Assembly: GCA_964411985.1 (NCBI GenBank)
Contig: CAYPNF010000019.1
Coordinates: 62,001 to 126,000, forward strand
Reading direction: 5' to 3'
DNA length: 64,000 bases
Source of the DNA: CAYPNF01 sp964411985
GTDB taxonomy: Bacteria > Verrucomicrobiota > Verrucomicrobiia > Limisphaerales > J093
This document shows, piece by piece, positions 52,446 to 63,017 of this stretch. The notes below the pieces were generated by a model. The model saw nothing but the letters and a program-made list of their open reading frames with translations, ran no database searches and was not told where the DNA came from. The position numbers and the translations under genes are program-made. The stretch's first letter is position 1. Every line of letters starts with the position of its first letter.

Positions 52446-55400
52446 GTGGCTAACATTGGAATCTGTAGTGGTCATCGGCCGGTAGCTCTGCTGAGTGCTA
52501 GGAATGCTTCACGCTTTGCCTTTCGCCGGGGCAGCTCTGTCCCTGCGTGGCGCAGCATCATGTGCGGGCTTGTCGTCGCCATTTCAACGGCACTCCTAAC
52601 TTCCTCGGCCCTGGCCGCGGATCCCCCCGCATACGGCCTCCTCCGGGAGGTCTTCGAGGGGATCGGTGGCACTGCCGTGGCTGACCTCACGGGTTCGCCC
52701 GATTACCCTGATCATCCGACCACCACCAACTACGTCACGGACTACTTCGAGTCGCCGACCGACATTCTGGAAAACTATGGCCAACGCATGCATGGCTACG
52801 TCGTCGCGCCGAAAACCGGGGCCTACACATTCTGGATCTCCACCGATGACGGTGGTTCACTGTGGCTCAGCACGGATGAGAATCCCGCCAACGCCGTCGA
52901 GATTGCCACCGTGAACGGCTGGACACCGTCTCGGCAATGGGATTGGGAAGGAAACCAACGCTCCAGCCCCATCACCCTTGCCGCTGGTAAGGTCTATTAC
53001 ATTTCTGCCCTGATGAAGGAGGGCGGTGGTGGCGATAACCTTGCAGTTCGCTGGTTGATGCCCGACGGGACCGATCAGGCTCCCATAGTGGCCACCAACT
53101 TGCTTCCCTACGGCATTAGTTTCACGGCGCCCGTGATCGCCGCCCAACCCACCAACACGACAGCCTTGGAGGGAGGCGAGGCTCGATTCGAGGTCAAACT
53201 GACCACCGTCGGCCTTTACAGCTATCAGTGGCAACGGAACGGCGTGGCACTCACCGGGGCCACGCAGCCTCAGCTCCTATACTCGCCAGTCCAGATGAGC
53301 GATCAGCAGGCGCGGTTTCGGTGTGTGATCACCAACAAGCTGGGATCGGTGACCAGCAGGGAGGCGGTGTTGACTGTGAACCCTGACACTACCGCTCCTT
53401 CGCTCTCAGGGGTTCAGAACCTGGGCACGACCCAATTGGAGGTGGTTTTCAGTGAATCGGTTGGCCTGACCTCCGCCACGCTCCCCTCCAATTACACCCT
53501 CAACAACGGGGTGAGCGTCACTGCCGCAGCCGCCGGCAGCACCCCAAACATGGTAGTATTGACGACCTCGCCCATGGTACTGGGTCAGGCCTACAAACTC
53601 ACGGTCAACGGCGTCACGGATCGGGCCCAGGTTCCCAATGCCATCCTGCCTGGTTCCCAGATTGCATTCGTCGCCGTGGAGTATGCACCCAAGGACATCG
53701 GCTCCCCGCCTCTCGCAGGGAAGGTTGCGCCAGCCGCCGGAGGCAGCGACGTTACGGGCAGTGGCGATTTCGGCGAAGCGAGTGACAATTTCCACTTCGC
53801 CTGGCAGAAACGCACCGGTGACTTTGATCTGCGCACTCGCCTCGCGCACTTTGACAGCACGGATCCTTTTGCCAAGGCGGGCCTGATGGCTCGCGAAAGC
53901 CTGGATCCCGGCAGCCGGTTCGTTGCTTCCATCGCCACGCCATCTACCGTTGGGTGCTTTTTCCTCGCCCGTACCACCGCAGGCACCGCCGCCGCGCGCT
54001 CGGGCTTTCTGCCCGCCAACTACCCCGAAACGTGGCTGCGCCTCAAGCGCGCAGGCAATGCCTTTACGGCTTACGCCAGCCTGGACGGCCAGTCTTGGGT
54101 TGCCCTCGGCAACACCACGCTCGCCCTGCCTGCCACTCTCTATTTCGGCATGGCGGCTTCGAGTCGATCAAGTGCTGCCTCGGCGACCGCTTCCTTCCGC
54201 GACCTCAGCACGCCGGTCGGTGCGATCCTGACCACCTACTCGCCCCGTGGTGAAACGCTAGGGCCTTCCAGTCGCCAGACTCCGCTGGTGATCAGCGAAA
54301 TTATGTATCACCCCAAGGAGCGGAGCGATGGTCGCGACGGGGAGTTCATCGAGTTGTTCAACGCGGACGTAATTCCGCAGGATCTCACCGGGTATCGCCT
54401 GTCAGGCAGCATCGAGTACGCGTTTCCGGAGGGTTACGTGCTTCCAGCGGGTGCCTACGCGGTCGTGGCGCGGAATCCTGCGGATTTCGCTGTGGTTTAC
54501 GGTCAGACCGTCCTGGGGCCCTTTGCGAACACCAACAGCCTGCCCAATGACGCAGGACTCGTGCGTCTGCGTAATCCGCGCGACGCCATTTTGCTCGAGG
54601 TCAGCTACGGATCCAAGGCGCCTTGGCCCGTGGCGGCGGACGGTGGTGGACACTCCTTGGTCCTGACGCGACCTTCCTACGGTGAAGCCGATCCCCGTGC
54701 TTGGGCGGCAAGCGACATCATCGGCGGCTCACCCGGTGGGATGGAAACCGTGCGAGCCAATCCGCTGTCCAGCGTACTGATCAACGAGTTCCTGGCACAT
54801 ACCGATGATCCTCAGTTCGACTACGTGGAACTCTATAACCATGGCAATCTGGCCGTGGACGTTTCTGGCTGCGTCATCACCGATGATCCTACGACGAATC
54901 GCTTCCGCATCCCCAACGGCACCACCATCCTCCCGCGAGGCTTTGTCGCTTTCGATCAGAATCTCCTCGGTTTCCGACTCGATGCCGCTGGGGAAAGCCT
55001 TTTTCTGGTGAACTCCAATCTGACCCGGGTCCTTGACGCCGTCCATTTCGGCGGTCAAGAGAACGGTGTCGCGACCGGGCGATACCCCGATGGCACGGCT
55101 GAGTTGCGTCGGCTCAGCCGGCCCACCCCAGCTGCCGAAAATGAACCTTTTCTGGTTAGTGAGATTGTTATCAACGAGATCATGTACAACCCGATCTCGG
55201 GCGACAATGCTGACGAGTATGTGGAGCTCTACAACCGCACCGCTGCGCCCATCGACCTTTCCGGGTGGCGCTTCACGGACGGAGTGGACTACACCTTCCC
55301 TTCGGGCACCACGCTGGCCGCTGAAGGTTATCTGGCGGTCGCCAAGGACCGTCTTCGCCTGCTCACTAACTATCCCGGCATCAACGCCGGCCTGGTGTAT

Positions 55401-58400
55401 GGCGACTTCGACGGCACCTTGGCCAACGGGGGGGAACGCCTCGCTATCGCCAAGCCGGACTGGATCGTGACCACCAACGAATTCGGCCTTCGGTCGACCA
55501 ACCGCATCTACATTGAAGTGGACAACGTTACCTACGGCACTGCTGGGCGTTGGGGTCAGTGGAGCGATGGTCTGGGGAGCAGCCTGGAACTGATCGACGC
55601 AGACACTGACCACCTGCGTCCCTCCAACTGGGCGGACTCAGATGAGTCTGCCAAGGCCTCCTGGGGTACCATCGAATTCACCGGCCGGCTCGACAACGGC
55701 GACGGTGGCCTTATCGACCGGTTGCAGATCATGCTCCAAGGTCCCGGTGAATGCCTGATAGATGACGTTGAAGTCATTCCCAGCGGCGGCGCCAACCGAC
55801 TGACCAATCCGGGCTTCAACGCCGCTCTGACCGGATGGACAATTCAGGGCAACCATCGAAAAAGTTCCCGCGAGACTTCCGGCGGGACAGGTAACAGCGG
55901 CTGCCTGCATGTGCGTTCCCCTGGTCGCGGCGACACCGCGGTCAATCGGATTTACGCCCCCGTAAGCCCCGCGCTGGCCAACAACTCCACGGCCACTCTC
56001 CGTGCGAAAGTGCGGTGGCTCAAGGGTTGGCCCGAGTTCATGCTCCGTCTTCGCGGAAGCTACCTGGAGGCTGCCGGCCGGATGGCCCTGCCTACTAACC
56101 TGGGCACGCCCGCGGCGCGGAATAGCCGCGCCGTAATTAACGCTGGCCCGGCCATCTTCGAAGTCGTGCATGCACCCATCCTTCCCGCGGCATCCCAAGT
56201 GGTCACCGTCACGGCCCGGGTGAGTGATCCCGACAGCGTTGGGAGTGTCACTCTCAAGTACCGGGTCGATCCTGGCACTTCCGTCAAGAGTGTGGCCATG
56301 ACCGACGATGGCGCCACAGGGGATGCGGTGGCGGGCGATGGCATTTACACCGCACGGATTCCCGGCCAGCCAGCAGGCTCCATGGTAGCCTTCTATGTCA
56401 CAGCAGTAGATGCTCCGACAGCGGGCCCCAATACCGCCTCCTTCCCCGCCGATGCTCCGACTCATGAATGCCTGGTCCGCTGGGGGGAATCGCAGCCGGT
56501 CGGCAACCTTGCGGTGTACCGTCTATGGCAACGACAGACGGAGTACAACTGGCTGCGCAGTCGCGAACCGTTGGCCAATGATAATGTGGACTGCACGTTC
56601 GTCTACAACGACGGACGCGTAATCTACAACGCGGAAATGCGCGGCAAAGGGAGCCCCTGGCACGGTGGCAGTGTGGGAGGGGACTATTTGTACGCGTTCC
56701 CGGAAGACGACCGTTTCCTAGGCGCGCAGGACGTCGCGCTCGTCACCCTGGGCAACCTGGGCAGCGACGACAGCGCCCAGCGCGAGCAGGCTGCATTCTG
56801 GATCGGCACAAAGATGGGACTGCCCAGTCTCCATCGCCGCCACGTGTTCTTCTTTGAAAACGGCGCGCAGAAGCAGACCATTTACGAGGATTCCGAAGAA
56901 CCCAATGGAGCCTTCGCTGACCGTTGGTGGCCAAACGGTCAGGATGGCGATCTGTACAAGATCGAAGACTGGTTCGAGTTCGACGATGCGGGCGGGAGCT
57001 TCACTTTCAGTCGTGACGCTACGCTCGAAAAGTTCACCACCACGGGTGGAGCCTACAAAACAGCCCGTTACCGCTGGGCCTGGCGCAAACGCGCCGTGGT
57101 GGAGTCAGCGAATGATTACACCAATCTTTTCAACCTCATTACCGCGGTGAACACCACCGACAACACCCGCGTGCCGCGAATCGAAGGTCTCGTCGACATG
57201 GAAAACTGGATGGGCATTTTCGCTCTTCAACACATCGTCGGCAACTGGGATGCTTACGGGTACAGCCGTGGCAAGAACGGCTACATCTACAAGCCAACCG
57301 GGGAGCGCTTCGGTATGGTTCCCTGGGACATCGACTTCGTGCTCGGCTCGAGCAGTGATGGCCCCTCCACTGATATTTTTGGTGCCAACGACCCCACTGT
57401 GTCCAGCCTTTGGAACACGCCCCCGTTCCGGCGCATCTACTTGAGGGCCTTCCTTGACGCCTGCAACGGCCCCCTGCAAAGCGCGGAGATAGGACCCCTC
57501 GTCGATGGCCGATTCGCTGCCTTGGCCGCCAATGGGGTCAACGTCGCCAACCCGCTTGCGATCAAGAGTTGGGTTAGCCAGCGTCGCACGTACCTTCTGA
57601 ACCGCGTGGCCAGTGAGGATACGCTCACTTTCTCCATCGGAAGCAACAATGGTAGCGATTTCAGCACCAACAAGGCGTTGATCACCCTCACCGGCTCCGC
57701 CCCCATCGCCGTGAAAACGATCGCTGTCAACGGTGTGCCGATGCCAGTTCAATGGAGTACCGTCACTGGGTGGACTCTCACGCTTGCCTTAGGCTCACGC
57801 ACCAATGTCCTGAATCTGACCGGCTACGATTCGCACGGCAAAGCTGTCACCGGAGCGAGCGACTCGATCACCATCAAATATACCGGTGCCGATCTACCCT
57901 CACCGGTCGATCAGGTGGTCATCAACGAAGTGATGTACCACCCTCTGGCGCCCGAGGCATCCTTCGTTGAACTCTACAATACGTCTGGCACTACAAGCTA
58001 CGATCTCTCCGGCTGGCAACTTGACGGCGCTGATTTCGTTTTCTCTCCGGGTACGGTGCTTGGACCGGGAGGATATATAGTCATTGCCCAGAACGGCGAT
58101 GCTTTCGCCGCCGCTTACGGCTTTAATGTGCTGCCGGTGGGGGAGTTTGCTGGTACTCTCCAGAACAACGGTGAGCGCCTGCGGTTGATCAAACCAGGGG
58201 TAACCCCCGACTTGGACTTGGTGGTAGACCAGGTCCGGTACGACAACGAGGCCCCCTGGCCCGTCGCCGCAGATGGCTTCGGTCCCTCGCTCCAGTTGGT
58301 GGACCCCCGGCAGGACAACTGGCGGGCCGGCAACTGGGCCGCAGCCGGCACCAACGACAGCGTGAAGTTCACTCCCGGAAAAGCCAACTCGCTACTAAAC

Positions 58401-61400
58401 ACGTTGCCCGCTTTCCCTATGCTCTTCCTCAACGAGGTCATGCCCCAGAACACCGATGGCCCCACCGATCACGCCGGTGACAAAGACCCATGGATTGAGC
58501 TCTACAACTCAGGTGGCGAGTCCGTGGATCTCTCCAGCCTCTATCTGGCCGGGACCACCACCAATCTCACCCAGTGGGCTTTCCCCGCGGGAGCCTCAAT
58601 CGGGCCGAAGCAGTATCTGCTGGTCTGGGCTGACGGCGAACCAGACGAATCCAGATCTTCGGAGCTGCACACGAATTTCCGTCTCGCTCCCACCAACGGC
58701 ATGGTGGCGCTGGTGCGCATGCAGCTCGGTGCTCCGGCCGTGATGGACTACCTTACGTACAAGCAACAATCTCCAGGTCTCTCGTTCGGCTCCTACCCGG
58801 ACGGGCAGCCGCAGGAACGCAGGTTGTTCCATCTCCCCACGCCGGGGGCGACGAATAACCCCGGCACGCCCGTTTCCCCCATCTTCATCAACGAATGGAT
58901 GGCCAGCAACACCGGGGTGGTGCTCGATCCGGCCGATGCCGATCCGGAAGATTGGTTCGAACTCCATAATGCCGGCTCCACTCCGGTGGACCTTTCCGCC
59001 TACACGCTCACCGATACCGTCACGAACAAGAGCAAATTCGTGATCCCGAACGGCGTGGTCATTCCTGCCGGAGGATTCCTGTGGGTGTGGGCGGATGAGG
59101 AAACCGGCCAGACCACCAACGGCCAATTGCACGTGAACTTCAAGCTTTCAGCAACCGGTGAAGCAATCGGGTTGTTCACGCCGGATGGGCAGGAGGTAGA
59201 CTCGGTCAGCTTTGGCCAGCAGGTGGACAACGTCAGCGAGGGACGCTTCCCCGACGGCATGAGCGAGCCCTTTGTCTCCATGGTTCTTCCCACTCCTGGA
59301 CAACCCAATCAGTTTGCTACCGCCAACCAACCACCCGTCCTGACCGCCATCGGGAACCGGTCCATCGATGAAGGATCGATCGTGACCTTCACCGCGGCGG
59401 CCACTGATTCCGATGCCGGTCAGAAGCTCAGTTTTGAGCTCCTTGGCGCGCCACCTGCCTCCAGCATCCACGCTACGAGTGGTGCCTTCAGTTGGACGCC
59501 TGCCGAGGCCGATGGCCCCGGCGATTACTCGTTCGTTGTGCGCGTGACCGACGATGGTGTCCCACCGCGTTGGGACTCGGAAACCGTGACGATCACCGTT
59601 CGCGAAGTGAACCAACCACCCACGCTGCAGCTCATTGCTGACCAGACCGTTGGGGAGACCCAATCGCTTACACTCACCGCCCAAGCCTATGATCCGGACC
59701 TACCCAAGCAGCGGCTCGCTTTCACGCTCGACGCGAGCGCGCCTATTGGGGCGCTCATCAATGAGGCTACAGGTGATTTCTCCTGGACACCCTCGGAGGC
59801 GGATGGCCCTGGTGTATACCCGATTACGGTTCACGTGACCGATGCGGGTGAACCTCCGTACAGCGCTGCTCGCTCGTTCACCGTGACTGTCACCGAGGTG
59901 GATAACGCGCCAGTCTTCAAACCGGTCGGACTCCAAGTGGTCGACGAACTTGCCCCCTTTGGTCTGCAACTGGAGGCCCTGGATCCTGATCAACCACCCA
60001 AAGCTGTCGTTTACTCTCTGGAGTCTGGACCCTCCGGCCTTAAGGTCGACCCGACCACGGGACTGCTCAGCTGGACACCTACCGAGTCACAAGGCCCGAA
60101 TTCATACAACGTGGTGGTCCGCGCCAGCGAGGTGCAGGGCGTTCAATCGGCGGCGATCGCGTTTTCGATTGTCGTGAACGAGAAGAACACGCCGCCCGCT
60201 CTGGCAGAGATCGCCAACCGCGTGGTGACGGAAGGTTCCATTGTGACGTTCACCAACATCGCGAGCGATGCCGATTCACCCACCCAGAGACTGACCTTCA
60301 GTCTCGCCCCCGGCGCCCCGTCGGGTGCCAGCGTGGATCCGGGGACCGGCGTCTTCCACTGGTCCGTCGGTGACGATGTGGGCCCCAGCACCAACGCCAT
60401 CACGGTCCGGGTTGCGGATGACACCCTGGACTCCATCACCACCTCCAGGAGTTTCACGGTCGTGGTGCTGGCTGAACCGCGCATCGTGATCAACGAGATC
60501 ATGCACCATCCTGCGGTAGCGGGTACCGAGTTTGTTGAACTCCACAATGGGTCCACCAACGTCACTTGGTCGCTGGCCGGTTGGCGCCTTACGGGCACTG
60601 ACTTTGTCTTCCCTGCCGGAGCTATTCTGGGGCCCAATGGTTACGTCGTGGTCGCCAAAGACGTGGCAAAGTTCCAGGCGGCTTACGGCAAGACCGCTAC
60701 TGCTTTCGGCAATTACTCTGGTCAGTTGCCCGCAGAGGGCGGAACCATTCGTCTGCTGCGGCCCAACACTGCTGGTGGTGAGCTCCTCGTGGATGAGGTC
60801 CGCTTCAGCGTCTCCGCACCTTGGCCCGCCTTGGCGAACGGTGGGGGTGCTTCCCTGCAGTTGATCGATCCGCGCCAGGACAATTCCCGTCTCGGCAACT
60901 GGGCCGCCGTCAGTGGTACCACCACCAACGCGCCCAAGAATCTGGTCCCAATGGACGCCTCCTGGCGTTACTGGCAGAGTGACACTGCCCCCGCCACCGG
61001 TTGGACCAACCTCGTGTATGACGACAGCGTCTGGCCGTCTGGAAAGGCTCTGCTTTACGTGGAAGATGCGTCACTCCCTGCTGCCAAGAACACCTCATTG
61101 ACCCTCGGTCGTATGAGTTACCTCTTCCGTACGAAGTTCCAGTTCAACGGTAATCCCGAGGGTGCCACCTTTCAGCTCAGCATGGTGGTGGACGACGGAG
61201 CCGTATTCTATCTGAACGGCAAACCGTTCCACTGGTTTGGCATGACCGAAGGCGAGATCCCCACGCGCGATACCCCCGCGACCCAGACGGTACCCGATGC
61301 CATCCTTACTGGTCCCGTTGTGGCTTCAGCTGAAGGGTTGCAGGTTGGGGAGAATGTACTCGCGGTGGAAGTCCACCAGAATAACACCGGCAGCTCGGAT

Positions 61401-62183
61401 ATCGTCTTTGGTTGTACTTTGGACGTGATCGAGGTGAAGCTAGAGAGTGTCACGCCGGGATACGTGAACTCGGTGCGTGCTGGGTTGGATCCTTTCCCTG
61501 CCGTCTCCATCAACGAAGTGCTCGCCAGCAACGCCACGGGCCTAACGGATGCCGCGGGCGATCGTGACCCCTGGGTCGAGTTGGCCAATACCGGTACGAG
61601 CGCTGCTTCCCTGGCTGGATGCTACCTGGCCAATAGCTTCACCAACCTCACTCAGTGGGCTTTCCCCGCCGCCGCGAGCTTGCCGGCCGGCCGACTGCAG
61701 GTCGTTTGGGCTGATGCTGAGCCTCAGGAGTCCACCGCCCTGGAATGGCACACGAACTTCCGTCTGTCCTCTCCAGCCGGAGTGGTGGTCATGTCCCGCC
61801 TCCAGAACGGTCAACCAGCGATCGTAGACTACCTCACCTATTCCGGGGCGAGCACCGACAAATCCTATGGCTATGCCGACCCGCGCACGTTCGATGCGCT
61901 ACCCGTCCTTCTCGCCAAGCCCACGCCGGGCACCCCCAACCTGGACAATCCGTCGTCCGCACCTCGACTCACCAGCGTGCTGATGGGCGACGATGACAAG
62001 TTCAGCATGCTCTGGACGAGTGTGCCGGGTCGCCGGTACCAGTTGCTGGCGAAGGATAGCCTCGATGACCCGACCTGGCTCGTGGTGGGCGAGGTGACCG
62101 CAGCCGGACCAGAGACTGGACTGAGCGACGCGGGGACGGGGGGCAAACCGCACCGGTTTTATCGAGTGTTGCTCCTGCCTTGA
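52446..62183 (+). CDS. Giant exported surface protein: PA14, Ig-like, eight lamin-tail domains and CotH kinase
   Basis: 3245 residues from GTG 52446; ATG 52560 (MCGLVVAISTALLTSSALAA) gives a tidier signal peptide. Rough order: PA14 62-225; Ig-like 228-305; SbsA-type Ig 316-408; DUF1349-like 412-595; lamin-tail (LTD) modules near 614, 778, 903; a carbohydrate-binding-like sandwich 1075-1235; an Ig-like domain; CotH kinase 1345-1720; LTD near 1820, 1988, 2145; four cadherin-like Ig repeats (GDYSFVVRVTDDG type) 2295-2680; LTD near 2680; a beta-sandwich with SMVVDDGAVFYLNGKPFHWF near 2920; LTD near 3018; and a C-terminal Y-R-V fold. CotH residues are intact: D1602 in GNWDAYGYSRGKNGYIY and D1628-x-D1630 in VPWDIDFVLG. 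CotH of spores phosphorylates a coat protein with ATP; here the domain is outside the cell. It is probably an adhesion or matrix protein; substrates unknown. Confidence 0.93.
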   Translation: MANIGICSGHRPVALLSARNASRFAFRRGSSVPAWRSIMCGLVVAISTALLTSSALAADPPAYGLLREVFEGIGGTAVADLTGSPDYPDHPTTTNYVTDYFESPTDILENYGQRMHGYVVAPKTGAYTFWISTDDGGSLWLSTDENPANAVEIATVNGWTPSRQWDWEGNQRSSPITLAAGKVYYISALMKEGGGGDNLAVRWLMPDGTDQAPIVATNLLPYGISFTAPVIAAQPTNTTALEGGEARFEVKLTTVGLYSYQWQRNGVALTGATQPQLLYSPVQMSDQQARFRCVITNKLGSVTSREAVLTVNPDTTAPSLSGVQNLGTTQLEVVFSESVGLTSATLPSNYTLNNGVSVTAAAAGSTPNMVVLTTSPMVLGQAYKLTVNGVTDRAQVPNAILPGSQIAFVAVEYAPKDIGSPPLAGKVAPAAGGSDVTGSGDFGEASDNFHFAWQKRTGDFDLRTRLAHFDSTDPFAKAGLMARESLDPGSRFVASIATPSTVGCFFLARTTAGTAAARSGFLPANYPETWLRLKRAGNAFTAYASLDGQSWVALGNTTLALPATLYFGMAASSRSSAASATASFRDLSTPVGAILTTYSPRGETLGPSSRQTPLVISEIMYHPKERSDGRDGEFIELFNADVIPQDLTGYRLSGSIEYAFPEGYVLPAGAYAVVARNPADFAVVYGQTVLGPFANTNSLPNDAGLVRLRNPRDAILLEVSYGSKAPWPVAADGGGHSLVLTRPSYGEADPRAWAASDIIGGSPGGMETVRANPLSSVLINEFLAHTDDPQFDYVELYNHGNLAVDVSGCVITDDPTTNRFRIPNGTTILPRGFVAFDQNLLGFRLDAAGESLFLVNSNLTRVLDAVHFGGQENGVATGRYPDGTAELRRLSRPTPAAENEPFLVSEIVINEIMYNPISGDNADEYVELYNRTAAPIDLSGWRFTDGVDYTFPSGTTLAAEGYLAVAKDRLRLLTNYPGINAGLVYGDFDGTLANGGERLAIAKPDWIVTTNEFGLRSTNRIYIEVDNVTYGTAGRWGQWSDGLGSSLELIDADTDHLRPSNWADSDESAKASWGTIEFTGRLDNGDGGLIDRLQIMLQGPGECLIDDVEVIPSGGANRLTNPGFNAALTGWTIQGNHRKSSRETSGGTGNSGCLHVRSPGRGDTAVNRIYAPVSPALANNSTATLRAKVRWLKGWPEFMLRLRGSYLEAAGRMALPTNLGTPAARNSRAVINAGPAIFEVVHAPILPAASQVVTVTARVSDPDSVGSVTLKYRVDPGTSVKSVAMTDDGATGDAVAGDGIYTARIPGQPAGSMVAFYVTAVDAPTAGPNTASFPADAPTHECLVRWGESQPVGNLAVYRLWQRQTEYNWLRSREPLANDNVDCTFVYNDGRVIYNAEMRGKGSPWHGGSVGGDYLYAFPEDDRFLGAQDVALVTLGNLGSDDSAQREQAAFWIGTKMGLPSLHRRHVFFFENGAQKQTIYEDSEEPNGAFADRWWPNGQDGDLYKIEDWFEFDDAGGSFTFSRDATLEKFTTTGGAYKTARYRWAWRKRAVVESANDYTNLFNLITAVNTTDNTRVPRIEGLVDMENWMGIFALQHIVGNWDAYGYSRGKNGYIYKPTGERFGMVPWDIDFVLGSSSDGPSTDIFGANDPTVSSLWNTPPFRRIYLRAFLDACNGPLQSAEIGPLVDGRFAALAANGVNVANPLAIKSWVSQRRTYLLNRVASEDTLTFSIGSNNGSDFSTNKALITLTGSAPIAVKTIAVNGVPMPVQWSTVTGWTLTLALGSRTNVLNLTGYDSHGKAVTGASDSITIKYTGADLPSPVDQVVINEVMYHPLAPEASFVELYNTSGTTSYDLSGWQLDGADFVFSPGTVLGPGGYIVIAQNGDAFAAAYGFNVLPVGEFAGTLQNNGERLRLIKPGVTPDLDLVVDQVRYDNEAPWPVAADGFGPSLQLVDPRQDNWRAGNWAAAGTNDSVKFTPGKANSLLNTLPAFPMLFLNEVMPQNTDGPTDHAGDKDPWIELYNSGGESVDLSSLYLAGTTTNLTQWAFPAGASIGPKQYLLVWADGEPDESRSSELHTNFRLAPTNGMVALVRMQLGAPAVMDYLTYKQQSPGLSFGSYPDGQPQERRLFHLPTPGATNNPGTPVSPIFINEWMASNTGVVLDPADADPEDWFELHNAGSTPVDLSAYTLTDTVTNKSKFVIPNGVVIPAGGFLWVWADEETGQTTNGQLHVNFKLSATGEAIGLFTPDGQEVDSVSFGQQVDNVSEGRFPDGMSEPFVSMVLPTPGQPNQFATANQPPVLTAIGNRSIDEGSIVTFTAAATDSDAGQKLSFELLGAPPASSIHATSGAFSWTPAEADGPGDYSFVVRVTDDGVPPRWDSETVTITVREVNQPPTLQLIADQTVGETQSLTLTAQAYDPDLPKQRLAFTLDASAPIGALINEATGDFSWTPSEADGPGVYPITVHVTDAGEPPYSAARSFTVTVTEVDNAPVFKPVGLQVVDELAPFGLQLEALDPDQPPKAVVYSLESGPSGLKVDPTTGLLSWTPTESQGPNSYNVVVRASEVQGVQSAAIAFSIVVNEKNTPPALAEIANRVVTEGSIVTFTNIASDADSPTQRLTFSLAPGAPSGASVDPGTGVFHWSVGDDVGPSTNAITVRVADDTLDSITTSRSFTVVVLAEPRIVINEIMHHPAVAGTEFVELHNGSTNVTWSLAGWRLTGTDFVFPAGAILGPNGYVVVAKDVAKFQAAYGKTATAFGNYSGQLPAEGGTIRLLRPNTAGGELLVDEVRFSVSAPWPALANGGGASLQLIDPRQDNSRLGNWAAVSGTTTNAPKNLVPMDASWRYWQSDTAPATGWTNLVYDDSVWPSGKALLYVEDASLPAAKNTSLTLGRMSYLFRTKFQFNGNPEGATFQLSMVVDDGAVFYLNGKPFHWFGMTEGEIPTRDTPATQTVPDAILTGPVVASAEGLQVGENVLAVEVHQNNTGSSDIVFGCTLDVIEVKLESVTPGYVNSVRAGLDPFPAVSINEVLASNATGLTDAAGDRDPWVELANTGTSAASLAGCYLANSFTNLTQWAFPAAASLPAGRLQVVWADAEPQESTALEWHTNFRLSSPAGVVVMSRLQNGQPAIVDYLTYSGASTDKSYGYADPRTFDALPVLLAKPTPGTPNLDNPSSAPRLTSVLMGDDDKFSMLWTSVPGRRYQLLAKDSLDDPTWLVVGEVTAAGPETGLSDAGTGGKPHRFYRVLLLP

Positions 62184-63017
62184 TAAGAGGAATGATTAGT
62201 TGAGGCCGAATAGTGGAGGTTGAGTCCGAATCTGTGGCTTGCATCGCTCATTCGACTCAATTTCCCTGGAGATTTGGCTCTACGACCGGCGTTAGCGTGC
62301 GATCGAGACGCGTACCCAGTGCGGCCGGGTGTCCCACCCGTATCAGTTCTACCCAAGACTGGGTTGGTCCCTGGGCTTGGAAATCAACTACGGTTAGATA
62401 TGGAGGGTGGCGCCTCGTTGGTTTTTGCCGCTAACTCCTTGGACACGGTGGGGAGTCTCTTCTGTGGCTTGTCCTCTGAACTCCGGCAAGTCCTTTCTTA
62501 TCCCCGCGCATGGAGAGCTAGTGAACTCCGCCCCTACGGAGGAATCTGGACAGTGCTGAAGTTCCTCTCAGGAAAACCCCTAAGATACCGAGGGAGATGC
62601 ACCTCTAAAGAAGGTGGTCCGTAGGGTTTTCCCTTCCTGCTCGGCCACAGGAAGTGGTTGGCGGGCAATCCTGTTGCGGGGACAGAAATGGGTTTCAGGA
62701 ATCACCGCCTTTTGCCGATGTGTTAGGCGGCCGATGCCCTTCAGCAGGTGGTGCCGACATCTGGGCCTCATCCTAAGATGGATTGACTCCCTCTGAGGGG
62801 TGCTTGCTTTAGGAATGTCCTTTATGCGGTTGGTCGCTATTGATTAGACCTAAAGAAATCGGATAGCACGTCCAGCTGTTGTTGTGCTGATATAGACGAA
62901 AGTACTGTGTGGTAGTTTACCTATTCTGTATACCTCCTGGGCTTCCGGCATTGGCTAGCCGGGACTTTGCCGGGTCGTTTCCCGCCCAGATTATGATCCG
63001 ACAACAACGTTCCGACT
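62184..63017. other. 834-base gene-poor region
   Basis: No convincing gene. A 134-codon reading frame at 62220-62624 lacks protein character. A small hairpin CCGGC/GCCGG lies at 62945-62962, just before the next gene. No tRNA, terminator T-run, riboswitch or repeat that I recognise. The right third (62800-62930) is AT-richer and may hold the promoter of the next gene. Confidence 0.5.

Noticed and set aside
62220..62624. A 134-codon frame after the giant LTD protein
   Set aside because: No signal, motif or sensible composition; other frames in the region are equally open or closed.
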